64,000 nt of DNA, taken from positions 62,001-126,000 of the forward strand of contig NZ_BAABKE010000004.1 in assembly GCF_039543665.1 (NCBI RefSeq). Reading direction: 5' to 3'. The notes under the pieces are model-generated. The model was not told the origin of the DNA. It worked only from the letters and a program-made list of their open reading frames with translations, and made no database searches. This document shows positions 53,801 to 61,640 of the stretch, one piece after another. Within the stretch, counting starts at the first letter, position 1. The number at the start of each line of letters is the position of its first letter. Position numbers and translations under genes: made by a program. The stretch is from Wohlfahrtiimonas larvae (GTDB lineage Bacteria > Pseudomonadota > Gammaproteobacteria > Cardiobacteriales > Wohlfahrtiimonadaceae).

Positions 53801-54294
53801 GAATTGCATTCCAAGTTTCTAGCAAAATAGATTCTCGTACGATCATTGACCAACAAGGCGCAGAAACATTATTGGGGCATGGCGATATGCTCTATGCTCC
53901 TTCTGGTGTGAATGTCCCCATTCGAGTACATGGTTCATTTGTAGATGATCATGAAGTCAATAAAGTTGCTGAATTCTTGAAATTAACTGGGGAACCTGAT
54001 TATATAGAGGATATCTTACAAGAACCTACAGAGGCAATTCCTGGTTTATCCCCAGAAGCATCAGGTGTACCTGCATCACCATCAGATGAACAAGACCCGC
54101 TATTTGATGAAGCAGTCAAAATTGTTGTGGAATCTAGAAGAGCAAGCATCTCCTATATTCAAAGAAAATTACGTGTAGGTTATCAACGTGCGGCACGTTT
54201 AATGGAAGAAATGGAAGAATTACGCATCGTCACACCACCACAATCAAATGGTAATAGAGAAGTATTATTAGCTGCTGATAATGATGATTATTAA
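50866..54294 (+). CDS. ftsK: DNA translocase FtsK
   Basis: About 1142-residue septal DNA pump that clears DNA and activates dif recombination. Four N-terminal TM helices (about 40-235) are followed by an acidic, Pro/Glu/Ser-rich linker (about 235-610). The motor domain then has Walker A GTTGSGKSVG (near 790) and LILIDPKMLELS, VVVIDEFADMMM as Walker B. The C-terminal winged gamma domain (about 1080-1142, SRRASISYIQRKLRVGYQRAARLMEEME) binds KOPS. The start is uncertain: no good ribosome-binding site precedes ATG 50866, and a TTG at 50914 in frame is possible. The adjoining TATGAT could instead be a promoter -10. Confidence 0.95.
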   Translation: MINCWLDLHSFIGYITLKQAIRRQPLEITTQPTKKANKIICNILFGGVVAIALLMIISLLTYHPEDSAWSKTIATTQVYNWLGVRGAYFSDILFTTIGGAAWLIPALLIAYAYRLICQSGYKHLDIETIIIRIVGVALVLLSVASLLNVYNPNDDLMSHGGAVGQLTGMLLNHSIGWVQNLFPESSIAVILSKIILFFLLFITSIMATGCGPLIWVETIGAIMINCFQLIIGLFKSSDQASDNSDLANIEHLMTKDSTSAVEKETPSDEISKEPKGHFFSKFRKAKEATHNKENILEDEQSELQLKTPKMEPSFSFDTTSSDKIEPDFTHSTHLSAHNDKKNIDSTITPKFEPQIDENGQPKLPSIFKRPTIKTAAHTQENDGETVRIKNLSDWANDEQSTVEMPASMFSTQGEPAITNMPDSNHAEFAVANPTTNQSIFAQSDNFTKNKVSAPTSSVITPHEDDQDFNAFLEELEKYHTPELSEEPSLPAAAETTEDFPTVNIIAEPIEIAFELPEVTEIIETFEPQKPEPNFEYLAEPTEPSKIEIVVMPTWEPFEFETNSEPEIATEQVSPTFNLLEEDSAAILPTPEQDPIKKAATEMIMPTEAPKQNIIMPAARMPEPMSEGKKAELLKHFPMAGQLPPLNLLGDPPPSINQYDEAELYDMAQLIEEQLKNFSIKVKVANIEPGPVVTRFELDLAPGVKVAQINNLEKDIARGLSVTSVRVVDIIPGTSYVGLEIPNRKREIVYFKSGLESKEYQEAKDPLTLILGKSISGEPVLANLAKMPHVLVAGTTGSGKSVGVNTMLLSMLFKARPEELRLILIDPKMLELSVYNDIPHLLIPVITDMKESANALRWCVAEMERRYMLMSQLKVRNIAGFNQKVQEAIDAGQPIIDPLWRRSEHVSDTENPPLLEKLPFIVVVIDEFADMMMLVGKKCEELIARLAQKARASGIHLILATQRPSVDVITGLIKANIPTRIAFQVSSKIDSRTIIDQQGAETLLGHGDMLYAPSGVNVPIRVHGSFVDDHEVNKVAEFLKLTGEPDYIEDILQEPTEAIPGLSPEASGVPASPSDEQDPLFDEAVKIVVESRRASISYIQRKLRVGYQRAARLMEEMEELRIVTPPQSNGNREVLLAADNDDY

Positions 54295-54316
54295 CAATTT
54301 AAATTGGAGAGAGACA

Positions 54317-55693
54317 ATGTTTCATGAATTATTAATTAATGCCCCATCCATGGTAAAAGCTGTACCTATTTATCTATATCATCAACTCTCAGATTTTACT
54401 TTCTCTCCTTTTGAACAAAATTGGATTCATCAATCTCTAGAAGATGAGCCAGAGTTATTAATCATCCCTGATGAAACTGGCGCTATTAATAAAATATTAG
54501 TAAAGCTTGATTCTGCAGAAGAAATGTTTTCTTTAGGTAATTTTTATACAAAAGCACCGCAAGGCGTATATTATATTGCCAATGAAGATTTAACTTTAGA
54601 TGCCCAATATCAACTATTATTAGGTTTTGCATTAGGCGCTTATCAATACAATGAATTTAAACAGTCTAAACAACCTAATGTACAAATCCTATTCCCTAAA
54701 GAATTAGACCGTAAAAAGCTTGTGAATGAAATCGAAGCACATTACATAACACGAACACTAATCAACCGCCCCCCTAATCATTTAACTCCTGAGTCTTTGG
54801 CGCAATATGCACACAGTTTATTATCATCTCAAAAATGTACAATAAAAATTATTCAAGGTGAAGAACTATTAGAACAAAACTTCCCATTAATTTATCATGT
54901 TGGCCATGGTAGTGAATTTGCGCCTTGTTTAGTAGAAGTTAAATATGGTGCAGATAACCATCCTAAATTAACTTTAATTGGCAAAGGCGTAACTTTCGAT
55001 AGTGGCGGTTTAGATTTAAAACCTGCAAATGGCATGCGCCTAATGAAAAAAGATATGGGTGGCTCTGCTCATGCCTTAGCATTAGCCAACTGGATCATTA
55101 AAGAAGAATGGCCTGTACAATTGCGTTTGCTATTACCTATTGTTGAAAATTCCGTATCAAGCACAGCAATGCGTCCTGGTGACATTATTAAAGCACGTAA
55201 TGGTTCAACAGTAGAAATTGATAATACAGATGCTGAAGGTCGTTTAGTACTTGCTGATGCAATCAGCTATGCCTGTGAACAAAAACCTGATGCTATTGTC
55301 AATTTTGCAACATTAACAGGGGCTGCGCGCGTTGCATTAGGCACAGAGTTACCTGCATTATTTTCAAATAATGATCAATTAGCATTGAGTTTAGTCAATT
55401 TAAGTCAACAAAAGACAGATGGCTTATGGCGTCTGCCCTTACATCAAGCTTACAATGATTGGATTGAAACTAAATTTGCAGACATTTTAAATTCATCAAC
55501 CCAACCTTATGGGGGTGCAATTACTGCTGCTCTTTTCTTAACACATTTTTTAAGTGATAATGTGCCATTCGCACATATCGATGTTATGGCATGGAATATC
55601 CGTAACCGCAAAGGCCGCCCTGTAGGTGGTGAAGCAATGGGATTACGTGCTGCTTACTACGGTTTAGCTCAACATTTTGAGATTGATCTATGA
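54317..55693 (+). CDS. M17 leucyl aminopeptidase family protein
   Basis: 458-residue metallo-aminopeptidase with the diagnostic NTDAEGRL (about 317-324) and the zinc-site motif GKGVTFDSGGLDLKP (about 223-237). It cleaves N-terminal residues from peptides in the cytoplasm. It is more like the PepB-type branch than PepA, but this is a guess from the sequence. GGAGAGAG sits before the ATG at 54317, 20 bases after ftsK ends. It overlaps the next gene by 4 bases (ATGA). Confidence 0.92.
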   Translation: MFHELLINAPSMVKAVPIYLYHQLSDFTFSPFEQNWIHQSLEDEPELLIIPDETGAINKILVKLDSAEEMFSLGNFYTKAPQGVYYIANEDLTLDAQYQLLLGFALGAYQYNEFKQSKQPNVQILFPKELDRKKLVNEIEAHYITRTLINRPPNHLTPESLAQYAHSLLSSQKCTIKIIQGEELLEQNFPLIYHVGHGSEFAPCLVEVKYGADNHPKLTLIGKGVTFDSGGLDLKPANGMRLMKKDMGGSAHALALANWIIKEEWPVQLRLLLPIVENSVSSTAMRPGDIIKARNGSTVEIDNTDAEGRLVLADAISYACEQKPDAIVNFATLTGAARVALGTELPALFSNNDQLALSLVNLSQQKTDGLWRLPLHQAYNDWIETKFADILNSSTQPYGGAITAALFLTHFLSDNVPFAHIDVMAWNIRNRKGRPVGGEAMGLRAAYYGLAQHFEIDL

Positions 55694-56940
55694 AAAAACT
55701 ATTACAAAAAATCATAATCACATGCTTACTGCCGATGGTCGGTAGCATTAGTGGTTTCGCTTATGCCAATACTGGTTTTTCTGCTTTAGTTGTGGAACCT
55801 AATACAGGTAAGGTTATTTATGAGCATGATGCAACGCTACGCCGTTACCCTGCATCGCTCACTAAAATGATGACGTTGTATATTTTGTTTGAAGATTTAT
55901 CGAAAGGCAAAATCAAGATGAATCAGCGTATCAAAATCTCCCAAAAAGCTTCGCAAGCCGAGTGCTCTTGTTTGAAATACAAATCAGGCAAACGCATACC
56001 TGCGGGTGCTACAATCACTGTAGAAACAGCCGTTAAAGCCTTAATTGTACAATCTGCAAATAATGTTGCTATTGCTGTTGCTGAGCATATTTCTGGTTCT
56101 GAGGCGGGTTTTGCTAAACGTATGAACCAAACTGCTAAACGTTTAGGCATGAAAAATACAAACTTCGTCAATGCACATGGTTTGCCAAATGATGCTCAAT
56201 ACACCACAGCACAAGATATGGTAACGTTGGGCGTCGCCCTATATAATCATCATCCTAAGCATTACCCCTTATTTAAAATGACTAGTTTTTGGTATGACGG
56301 CTATGAAATTAAAGGCCATAATCGTGTCAATCAAATGCTTGTCGGTGCTGATGGTATCAAAACAGGATACATTAGGAAATCTGGCTCAAACCTAGTCACA
56401 AGTGCTCAACGCGGTAATACCCGTCTCTTTGCAGTTGTTATTGGTGGAAAAAATACAGAATCACGCGACAATATTATGGTTAAAATTATGGAAGATTCAT
56501 TCGATGCCCTTAAACGTAATCGGCGCAACCCATCCATCTCGCCAATCATCACAGAAGATATGTTAGTGGGATATGATCCCAAAAAAGTGCCAAAACCTAA
56601 ACAAATCAGAGCATCTAATCACAAGAATGCAATCCAAATTGTAAATAACGATAAAACACCTGAAATTCCAACCATTAAACTGATTTCAACCAGCAATACT
56701 ACTTATCGATCCAACCCACAATCACCTGCTTCTATTCAAGTAGGCGCATATAAAAATCGTAAATCAGCACAAGATAGAGCTCGTATTGCACACAGAAAAT
56801 TGAAGCAAGGAAAGATAGATATTGTCTTAATAGATAATTTATATCGTGCTCGTCTATCTGGATTTGACTACGAAAATGCTACATTAGCATGCAACCAATT
56901 AAAACAAAGTGGCAATGACTGTTTAGTCATAGGAAAATAA
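55690..56940 (+). CDS. D-alanyl-D-alanine carboxypeptidase with C-terminal SPOR domain
   Basis: 416-residue PBP5/DacA-like enzyme that trims peptidoglycan stem peptides. A signal peptide (1-27, ending AYAN) is followed by the penicillin-binding fold with SxxK in SLTKM (near 57), SxN in SANN (near 121) and KTG in IKTGYIRK (near 222). Residues about 345-416 match a SPOR peptidoglycan-binding domain (SIQVGAYKNRKSAQDRARIAHRKL) in place of the usual PBP5 C-terminal domain and amphipathic anchor. SPOR domains bind denuded septal peptidoglycan, which fits its place right after ftsK. It is overlapped by rluE. Confidence 0.92.
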   Translation: MKKLLQKIIITCLLPMVGSISGFAYANTGFSALVVEPNTGKVIYEHDATLRRYPASLTKMMTLYILFEDLSKGKIKMNQRIKISQKASQAECSCLKYKSGKRIPAGATITVETAVKALIVQSANNVAIAVAEHISGSEAGFAKRMNQTAKRLGMKNTNFVNAHGLPNDAQYTTAQDMVTLGVALYNHHPKHYPLFKMTSFWYDGYEIKGHNRVNQMLVGADGIKTGYIRKSGSNLVTSAQRGNTRLFAVVIGGKNTESRDNIMVKIMEDSFDALKRNRRNPSISPIITEDMLVGYDPKKVPKPKQIRASNHKNAIQIVNNDKTPEIPTIKLISTSNTTYRSNPQSPASIQVGAYKNRKSAQDRARIAHRKLKQGKIDIVLIDNLYRARLSGFDYENATLACNQLKQSGNDCLVIGK

Positions 56941-57506
56941 TGAAAACAACACCTTTAATTGTCTTAAATAAACCATTTGGTGTTATTTCACAGTTTTCTG
57001 AACATGAAAAGCATATGACCTTGAAATCATATGTGTCATTAAAGGATTACTACCCTGCTGGCAGATTGGATACTGATAGTGAAGGCTTACTTTTATTGAC
57101 AAATGATGGGAAATTACAAGCTAAAATTGCCTCTCCAAAGTTTAAAGTGGCTAAAACTTATTGGGCTCAAGTAGAAGGCTCAGTGACAGAAGAAGCTATT
57201 GCTCGTTTAAAAAAAGGGATAAAGTTAAAAGAATTCACTACGTTACCAGCCTTGGCAGAAATCATTCCTGAGCCAAAAAACTTGTGGGAACGCGTACCAC
57301 CCATTCGAGAAAGAAAAAACATTCCCACTACATGGATTAGCATCACTATCACTGAAGGAAAAAATCGACAAGTCCGTAAAATGTGTGCTGCCATAGGTTT
57401 TCCGTGTTTACGACTCGTTCGAGTCCAAATTGGAAAGTTAAATTTATTTACCAAAAAAATAGAGCAAGGAAGTTGGTGTTTTATTTCACAAACAGATTTA
57501 TTTTAA
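56940..57506 (+). CDS. rluE: 23S rRNA pseudouridine synthase RluE
   Basis: 188-residue RsuA/RluB/E/F-family synthase. No S4 domain is present, as expected for RluE. The catalytic aspartate lies in PAGRLDTDSEGLLLLTNDG (about 40-58), and the TEGKNRQVRKMCAAIGFPCLRLVRVQIG end is standard. It modifies U2457 in 23S rRNA in E. coli. The start overlaps the DacA-like stop by one base (TAATG). The G+C-poor 112 bases after it carry a weak ATCTGC/GCAGAT hairpin and the aceE leader. Confidence 0.95.
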   Translation: MKTTPLIVLNKPFGVISQFSEHEKHMTLKSYVSLKDYYPAGRLDTDSEGLLLLTNDGKLQAKIASPKFKVAKTYWAQVEGSVTEEAIARLKKGIKLKEFTTLPALAEIIPEPKNLWERVPPIRERKNIPTTWISITITEGKNRQVRKMCAAIGFPCLRLVRVQIGKLNLFTKKIEQGSWCFISQTDLF

Positions 57507-57618
57507 AATTTCGTGCTATCATTTAAAACAATTCATCTGCTCAGCAGATTAATTTTGTAAATATTTCAGTTAAGTAGAAATTATTACAATCACATTATTT
57601 CAAAATAGGTGAAGAAAT

Positions 57619-60294
57619 ATGAGCGATTTAAAAACTATTCAAGATATCGATCCAATTGAAACCCAAGATTGGATTGCCTCCATTGAAAGCGTTATCAAAA
57701 CTGAAGGAAAAGAGCGAGCACGCTTCCTTTTAGAACAAATCATTGAACGCACACATCGTGATGGCATCGAAGTCCCATTCTCTGGCACAACTGAGTACAT
57801 CAATACTATCCCTGTTCATGAACAACCAGCTTATCCCGGGAATTCCGATATCGAACATAGAATCCGCGCATATAACCGCTGGAATGCTATGGCAATGATC
57901 GTAAAAAGCAACTTAGCTGATTCATCATTAGGCGGACATATTGCAAGTTACGCATCTTTAGCAACTATGTGGGAAGTTGGTTTTAACCATTTCTGGCATG
58001 GTCCGGAAGGCGATGATCACGGCGGTGATCTCATTTTCTTCCAAGGACACTCAAGCCCTGGTATCTATGCTCGTGCCTTCTTGGAAGGCCGCATCACGGA
58101 AGAACAGATGTTAAACTTCCGTCGTGAAGTTGATGGTAAAGGTATTCCATCATATCCACATCCATGGTTACAAAGTGATTTTTGGCAATTCCCTACAGTA
58201 TCTATGGGATTAGGCCCAATGCAAGCCATTTATCAAGCGCGTTTCTTAAAATATTTACACGCACGTGGTTTAGCTGATACATCAAAACGTAAAGTTTGGT
58301 GTTTCTGTGGTGATGGCGAAATGGATGAACCAGAATCATTGGGCGCAATTTCATTGGCTGGCCGTGAAAAATTAGACAACTTAATCTTCATCGTTAACTG
58401 TAACTTACAACGCTTAGATGGTCCTGTTCGCGGTAACGGCAAAATTATTCAAGAATTAGAATCTAACTTCCGTGGTAACCATTGGAATGTGATTAAACTC
58501 ATTTGGGGTAACGGCTGGGATGCATTGTTGGCTCAAGATGAAAAAGGCATCTTACGCAAACGTATGATGGAAGCAATTGATGGTGATTATCAAACATACA
58601 AATCCAAAAATGGTGCCTATGTTCGTGAACACTTCTTTAATACTCCAGAACTTCGTCAAATGGTAGCTCATTTATCAGATAATGATATTTGGCGTTTAAA
58701 CCGAGGAGGCCATGATGAAAATAAAATCTATGCCGCTTATGATGCTGCAGTTAAACATGAAGGCCAGCCTTCTGTATTGTTAGTGAAAACAATCAAAGGT
58801 TACGGTATGGGCCAAGAAGGCGAAGCTCAAAATACATCTCACCAACAGAAGAAAATTAGCACAGAAACATTACGCCAATTCCGTGATCGTTTTGAAGTAC
58901 CTGTGACTGATGAAGAAATTGAAGAATTGAAATTCATTCGCCCTGCTGAAGATTCTCCAGAGATGAAATATCTCCGTGAACGTCGTGAAGCATTACATGG
59001 TTATTTACCAAAACGTCGTCAAAAAACAGATAACCCTTTACCTGCACCACAATTAGATGCTTTCAAAGCACAATTGACAGCAACACAAGAAGGTCGTGAA
59101 ATCTCTACGACTATGGCATTCGTTCGTATGTTGAATACCATTTTAAAAGATAAAGCCATTGGTAAACATGTTGTACCAATTGTTGTGGATGAATCTCGTA
59201 CATTCGGCATGGAAGGCTTATTTAGACAATTGGGTATTTGGTCTCAGGCAGGTCAAAACTACATTCCACAAGATGCTGACCAATTGATGTACTATAAAGA
59301 AGCTAAAGATGGTCAAGTATTACAAGAAGGTATTAACGAAGCTGGCGCTGTAAGCTCATGGATCGCTGCATCTACATCGTACTCAGTGAGTAATGTTCCG
59401 ATGATTCCATTCTTCGTATGCTATTCAATGTTCCAATTGCAACGTTGTTTGGACTTAGTTTGGGCTGCAGGCGATCAACGTGCACGTGGTTTCTTAATGG
59501 GTGGTACTTCTGGCCGTACAACATTGAACGGTGAAGGTTTACAACACGAAGATGGCCATAGCCATATCTTGGCACAATTAATTCCGAACTGTGTCTCTTA
59601 CGATCCTACATTCCAATTTGAATTAGCTGTGATCATGCAAGATGGCTTGAAACGCATGATGCAAGATCAAGAAGATGTGTTCTATTATTTAACAATCATG
59701 AATGAGAACTATCCTCATCCTGAAATGCCACAAGGTTCTGAAGCTGATATCTTAAAAGGTATGTACTTATTGAAAAAAGGTGAAAACCCAGATTCAACAA
59801 AACGTGTGCGATTATTAGGTTCAGGTACAATTTTCCGCGAAGTGATCGCAGCTGCTGACTTATTAAAAGCAGATTGGGGAGTGGATGCAGATCTTTATGG
59901 CTGCCCAAGCTTCAACATCCTTGCTCGTGATGTGCAAGATGTAGAACGCTATAACATGCTTCATCCAACAGATAAACCTCGTGTTTCTCATGTTGCTGAA
60001 TTATTGAATGATTCTACTGCACCAGTTATTGCCGCATCCGACTATATTCGTTTATTTGGTGAACAAATTCGTTCAGCAATTCAAGCACCTTATAAAGTAT
60101 TGGGAACGGATGGCTTTGGTCGCTCTGATACTCGTGGCAAATTACGTGAATTCTTTGAAGTCAATCGCTACTACGTAACAGTTGCTGCACTGAAAGAGTT
60201 GGCGGATCAAGGTGCTATTGATGCAAGTATTGTTGTAGAAGCAATCAACAAATATGGCATCGATGCTCACAAAAAAAACCCAATCTCTCTTTAA
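57619..60294 (+). CDS. aceE: Pyruvate dehydrogenase E1 component
   Basis: 891-residue homodimeric E1 (E. coli AceE 887). It decarboxylates pyruvate and acetylates the lipoyl arm of E2. ThDP motif GDGEMDEPESLGAI (about 232-245) ending in NCNLQRLDGPVRGNGK, and RDFGMEGLFRQLG-type sequence (about 535) from the second half. First gene of aceE-aceF-lpd. A clear pdhR is not present in this window. Confidence 0.98.
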   Translation: MSDLKTIQDIDPIETQDWIASIESVIKTEGKERARFLLEQIIERTHRDGIEVPFSGTTEYINTIPVHEQPAYPGNSDIEHRIRAYNRWNAMAMIVKSNLADSSLGGHIASYASLATMWEVGFNHFWHGPEGDDHGGDLIFFQGHSSPGIYARAFLEGRITEEQMLNFRREVDGKGIPSYPHPWLQSDFWQFPTVSMGLGPMQAIYQARFLKYLHARGLADTSKRKVWCFCGDGEMDEPESLGAISLAGREKLDNLIFIVNCNLQRLDGPVRGNGKIIQELESNFRGNHWNVIKLIWGNGWDALLAQDEKGILRKRMMEAIDGDYQTYKSKNGAYVREHFFNTPELRQMVAHLSDNDIWRLNRGGHDENKIYAAYDAAVKHEGQPSVLLVKTIKGYGMGQEGEAQNTSHQQKKISTETLRQFRDRFEVPVTDEEIEELKFIRPAEDSPEMKYLRERREALHGYLPKRRQKTDNPLPAPQLDAFKAQLTATQEGREISTTMAFVRMLNTILKDKAIGKHVVPIVVDESRTFGMEGLFRQLGIWSQAGQNYIPQDADQLMYYKEAKDGQVLQEGINEAGAVSSWIAASTSYSVSNVPMIPFFVCYSMFQLQRCLDLVWAAGDQRARGFLMGGTSGRTTLNGEGLQHEDGHSHILAQLIPNCVSYDPTFQFELAVIMQDGLKRMMQDQEDVFYYLTIMNENYPHPEMPQGSEADILKGMYLLKKGENPDSTKRVRLLGSGTIFREVIAAADLLKADWGVDADLYGCPSFNILARDVQDVERYNMLHPTDKPRVSHVAELLNDSTAPVIAASDYIRLFGEQIRSAIQAPYKVLGTDGFGRSDTRGKLREFFEVNRYYVTVAALKELADQGAIDASIVVEAINKYGIDAHKKNPISL

Positions 60295-60323
60295 TATTGA
60301 ACGAACAAAAAGGATAAAAGATT

Positions 60324-61631
60324 ATGGCAATGATAGATATGAAACTGCCTGATATCGGAAACTTTGATGAAGTAGATGTTATCGAAATTCCTGTTGCTGT
60401 TGGCGATACAATTGCACAAGATGATACATTACTAACTTTAGAATCTGATAAAGCATCAATGGATGTACCTTCTGAGACTGCTGGTGTAATCAAAGAAATC
60501 TTAGTTAAAGTTGGGGATAAAGTTAAAGAAGGAGATTTGATCTTCCGTATTGAAGCAACAGATTCAGAAACTGCACCAACAGCGCCTAAAGCGGAAGAAA
60601 TACCTAAAACTGAAACAAAACCAGCAGCACCGCAAGTGGAAGCACCAAAACCTGCACCTGCTGTGGCACCAGTACAAGCTACTGCACCAACGGCTACTCA
60701 AGTTGATCTTGATTTTTCAGGCGTACATGCTTCCCCATCAGTTCGTGCATTTGCACGTGAATTGGGCGCAGACTTGAATCAAGTAAAAGGTTCTGGCCCT
60801 AAATTACGTATTATGCGTGAAGACGTCGTGGCACATGTAAAATCCATCATGTCAGGTACTGGCAGCGTAGGCTCTGTAGCAACAACTAATGGTGGAGGGT
60901 TAAGCTTATTACCATGGCCAAAAGTTGATTTTGCTAAATTTGGTGAAATTACTCGTGAGCCAATGTCACGCATCAAGAAAATTTCTGGTGCGAATTTAGC
61001 TCGCAACTGGGCCATGATTCCTCATGTCACTCAATTTGATGAAAGCGATGTGACAGAGTTAGAAGCATTCCGTAAACAACTTAATAAAGAAAATGAAAAA
61101 TCGGGTAAAAAAGTCACTATGCTCGCTTTCTTAGTTAAAGCGTGCGTTCATGCACTGAAAAAATTCCCCGAATTCAATAGTTCTTTGGATGGTGATGATT
61201 TAATTCTAAAGAACTATTTCCACATTGGTTTTGCAGCCGATACCCCTAATGGGTTAGTGGTACCAGTCATTCGTGATTGTGATCAAAAAAGTGTCTTAGA
61301 AATAGCAACAGAAATGGGTGAATTAGCCAAATTAGCACGTGATGGCAAGTTAAAACCGGATCAAATGCAAGGCGGCTGTTTTACAATTTCTTCATTAGGT
61401 GGCATTGGTGGCACAGCATTTACACCAATCATTAATGCACCTGAAGTTGCGATTCTAGGTGTTTCACGTACCGATATTAAACCTGTTTGGAATGGTAAAG
61501 AGTTTGAACCTCGTTTGATGTTGCCACTATCTTTATCTTATGATCACCGTGTGATTGATGGTGCTGCGGGTGCACGTTTTATCGTTCATCTAAACCAATG
61601 CTTAACAGATATGCGTCGCATTTTAGTATAA
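60324..61631 (+). CDS. aceF: Pyruvate dehydrogenase E2 with one lipoyl domain
   Basis: 435-residue dihydrolipoyl acetyltransferase (E. coli 630). One lipoyl domain (about 4-77, lipoyl Lys43 in ESDKAS) is followed by an Ala/Pro linker (80-128), a peripheral-subunit-binding domain (about 133-170: ASPSVRAFARELGADL) and the catalytic domain (about 205-435) with SYDHRVIDGA. E. coli has three lipoyl domains here. In this locus two more lipoyl domains are carried by the neighbouring lpd product. Confidence 0.97.
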   Translation: MAMIDMKLPDIGNFDEVDVIEIPVAVGDTIAQDDTLLTLESDKASMDVPSETAGVIKEILVKVGDKVKEGDLIFRIEATDSETAPTAPKAEEIPKTETKPAAPQVEAPKPAPAVAPVQATAPTATQVDLDFSGVHASPSVRAFARELGADLNQVKGSGPKLRIMREDVVAHVKSIMSGTGSVGSVATTNGGGLSLLPWPKVDFAKFGEITREPMSRIKKISGANLARNWAMIPHVTQFDESDVTELEAFRKQLNKENEKSGKKVTMLAFLVKACVHALKKFPEFNSSLDGDDLILKNYFHIGFAADTPNGLVVPVIRDCDQKSVLEIATEMGELAKLARDGKLKPDQMQGGCFTISSLGGIGGTAFTPIINAPEVAILGVSRTDIKPVWNGKEFEPRLMLPLSLSYDHRVIDGAAGARFIVHLNQCLTDMRRILV

Positions 61632-61640
61632 GGAACAATC

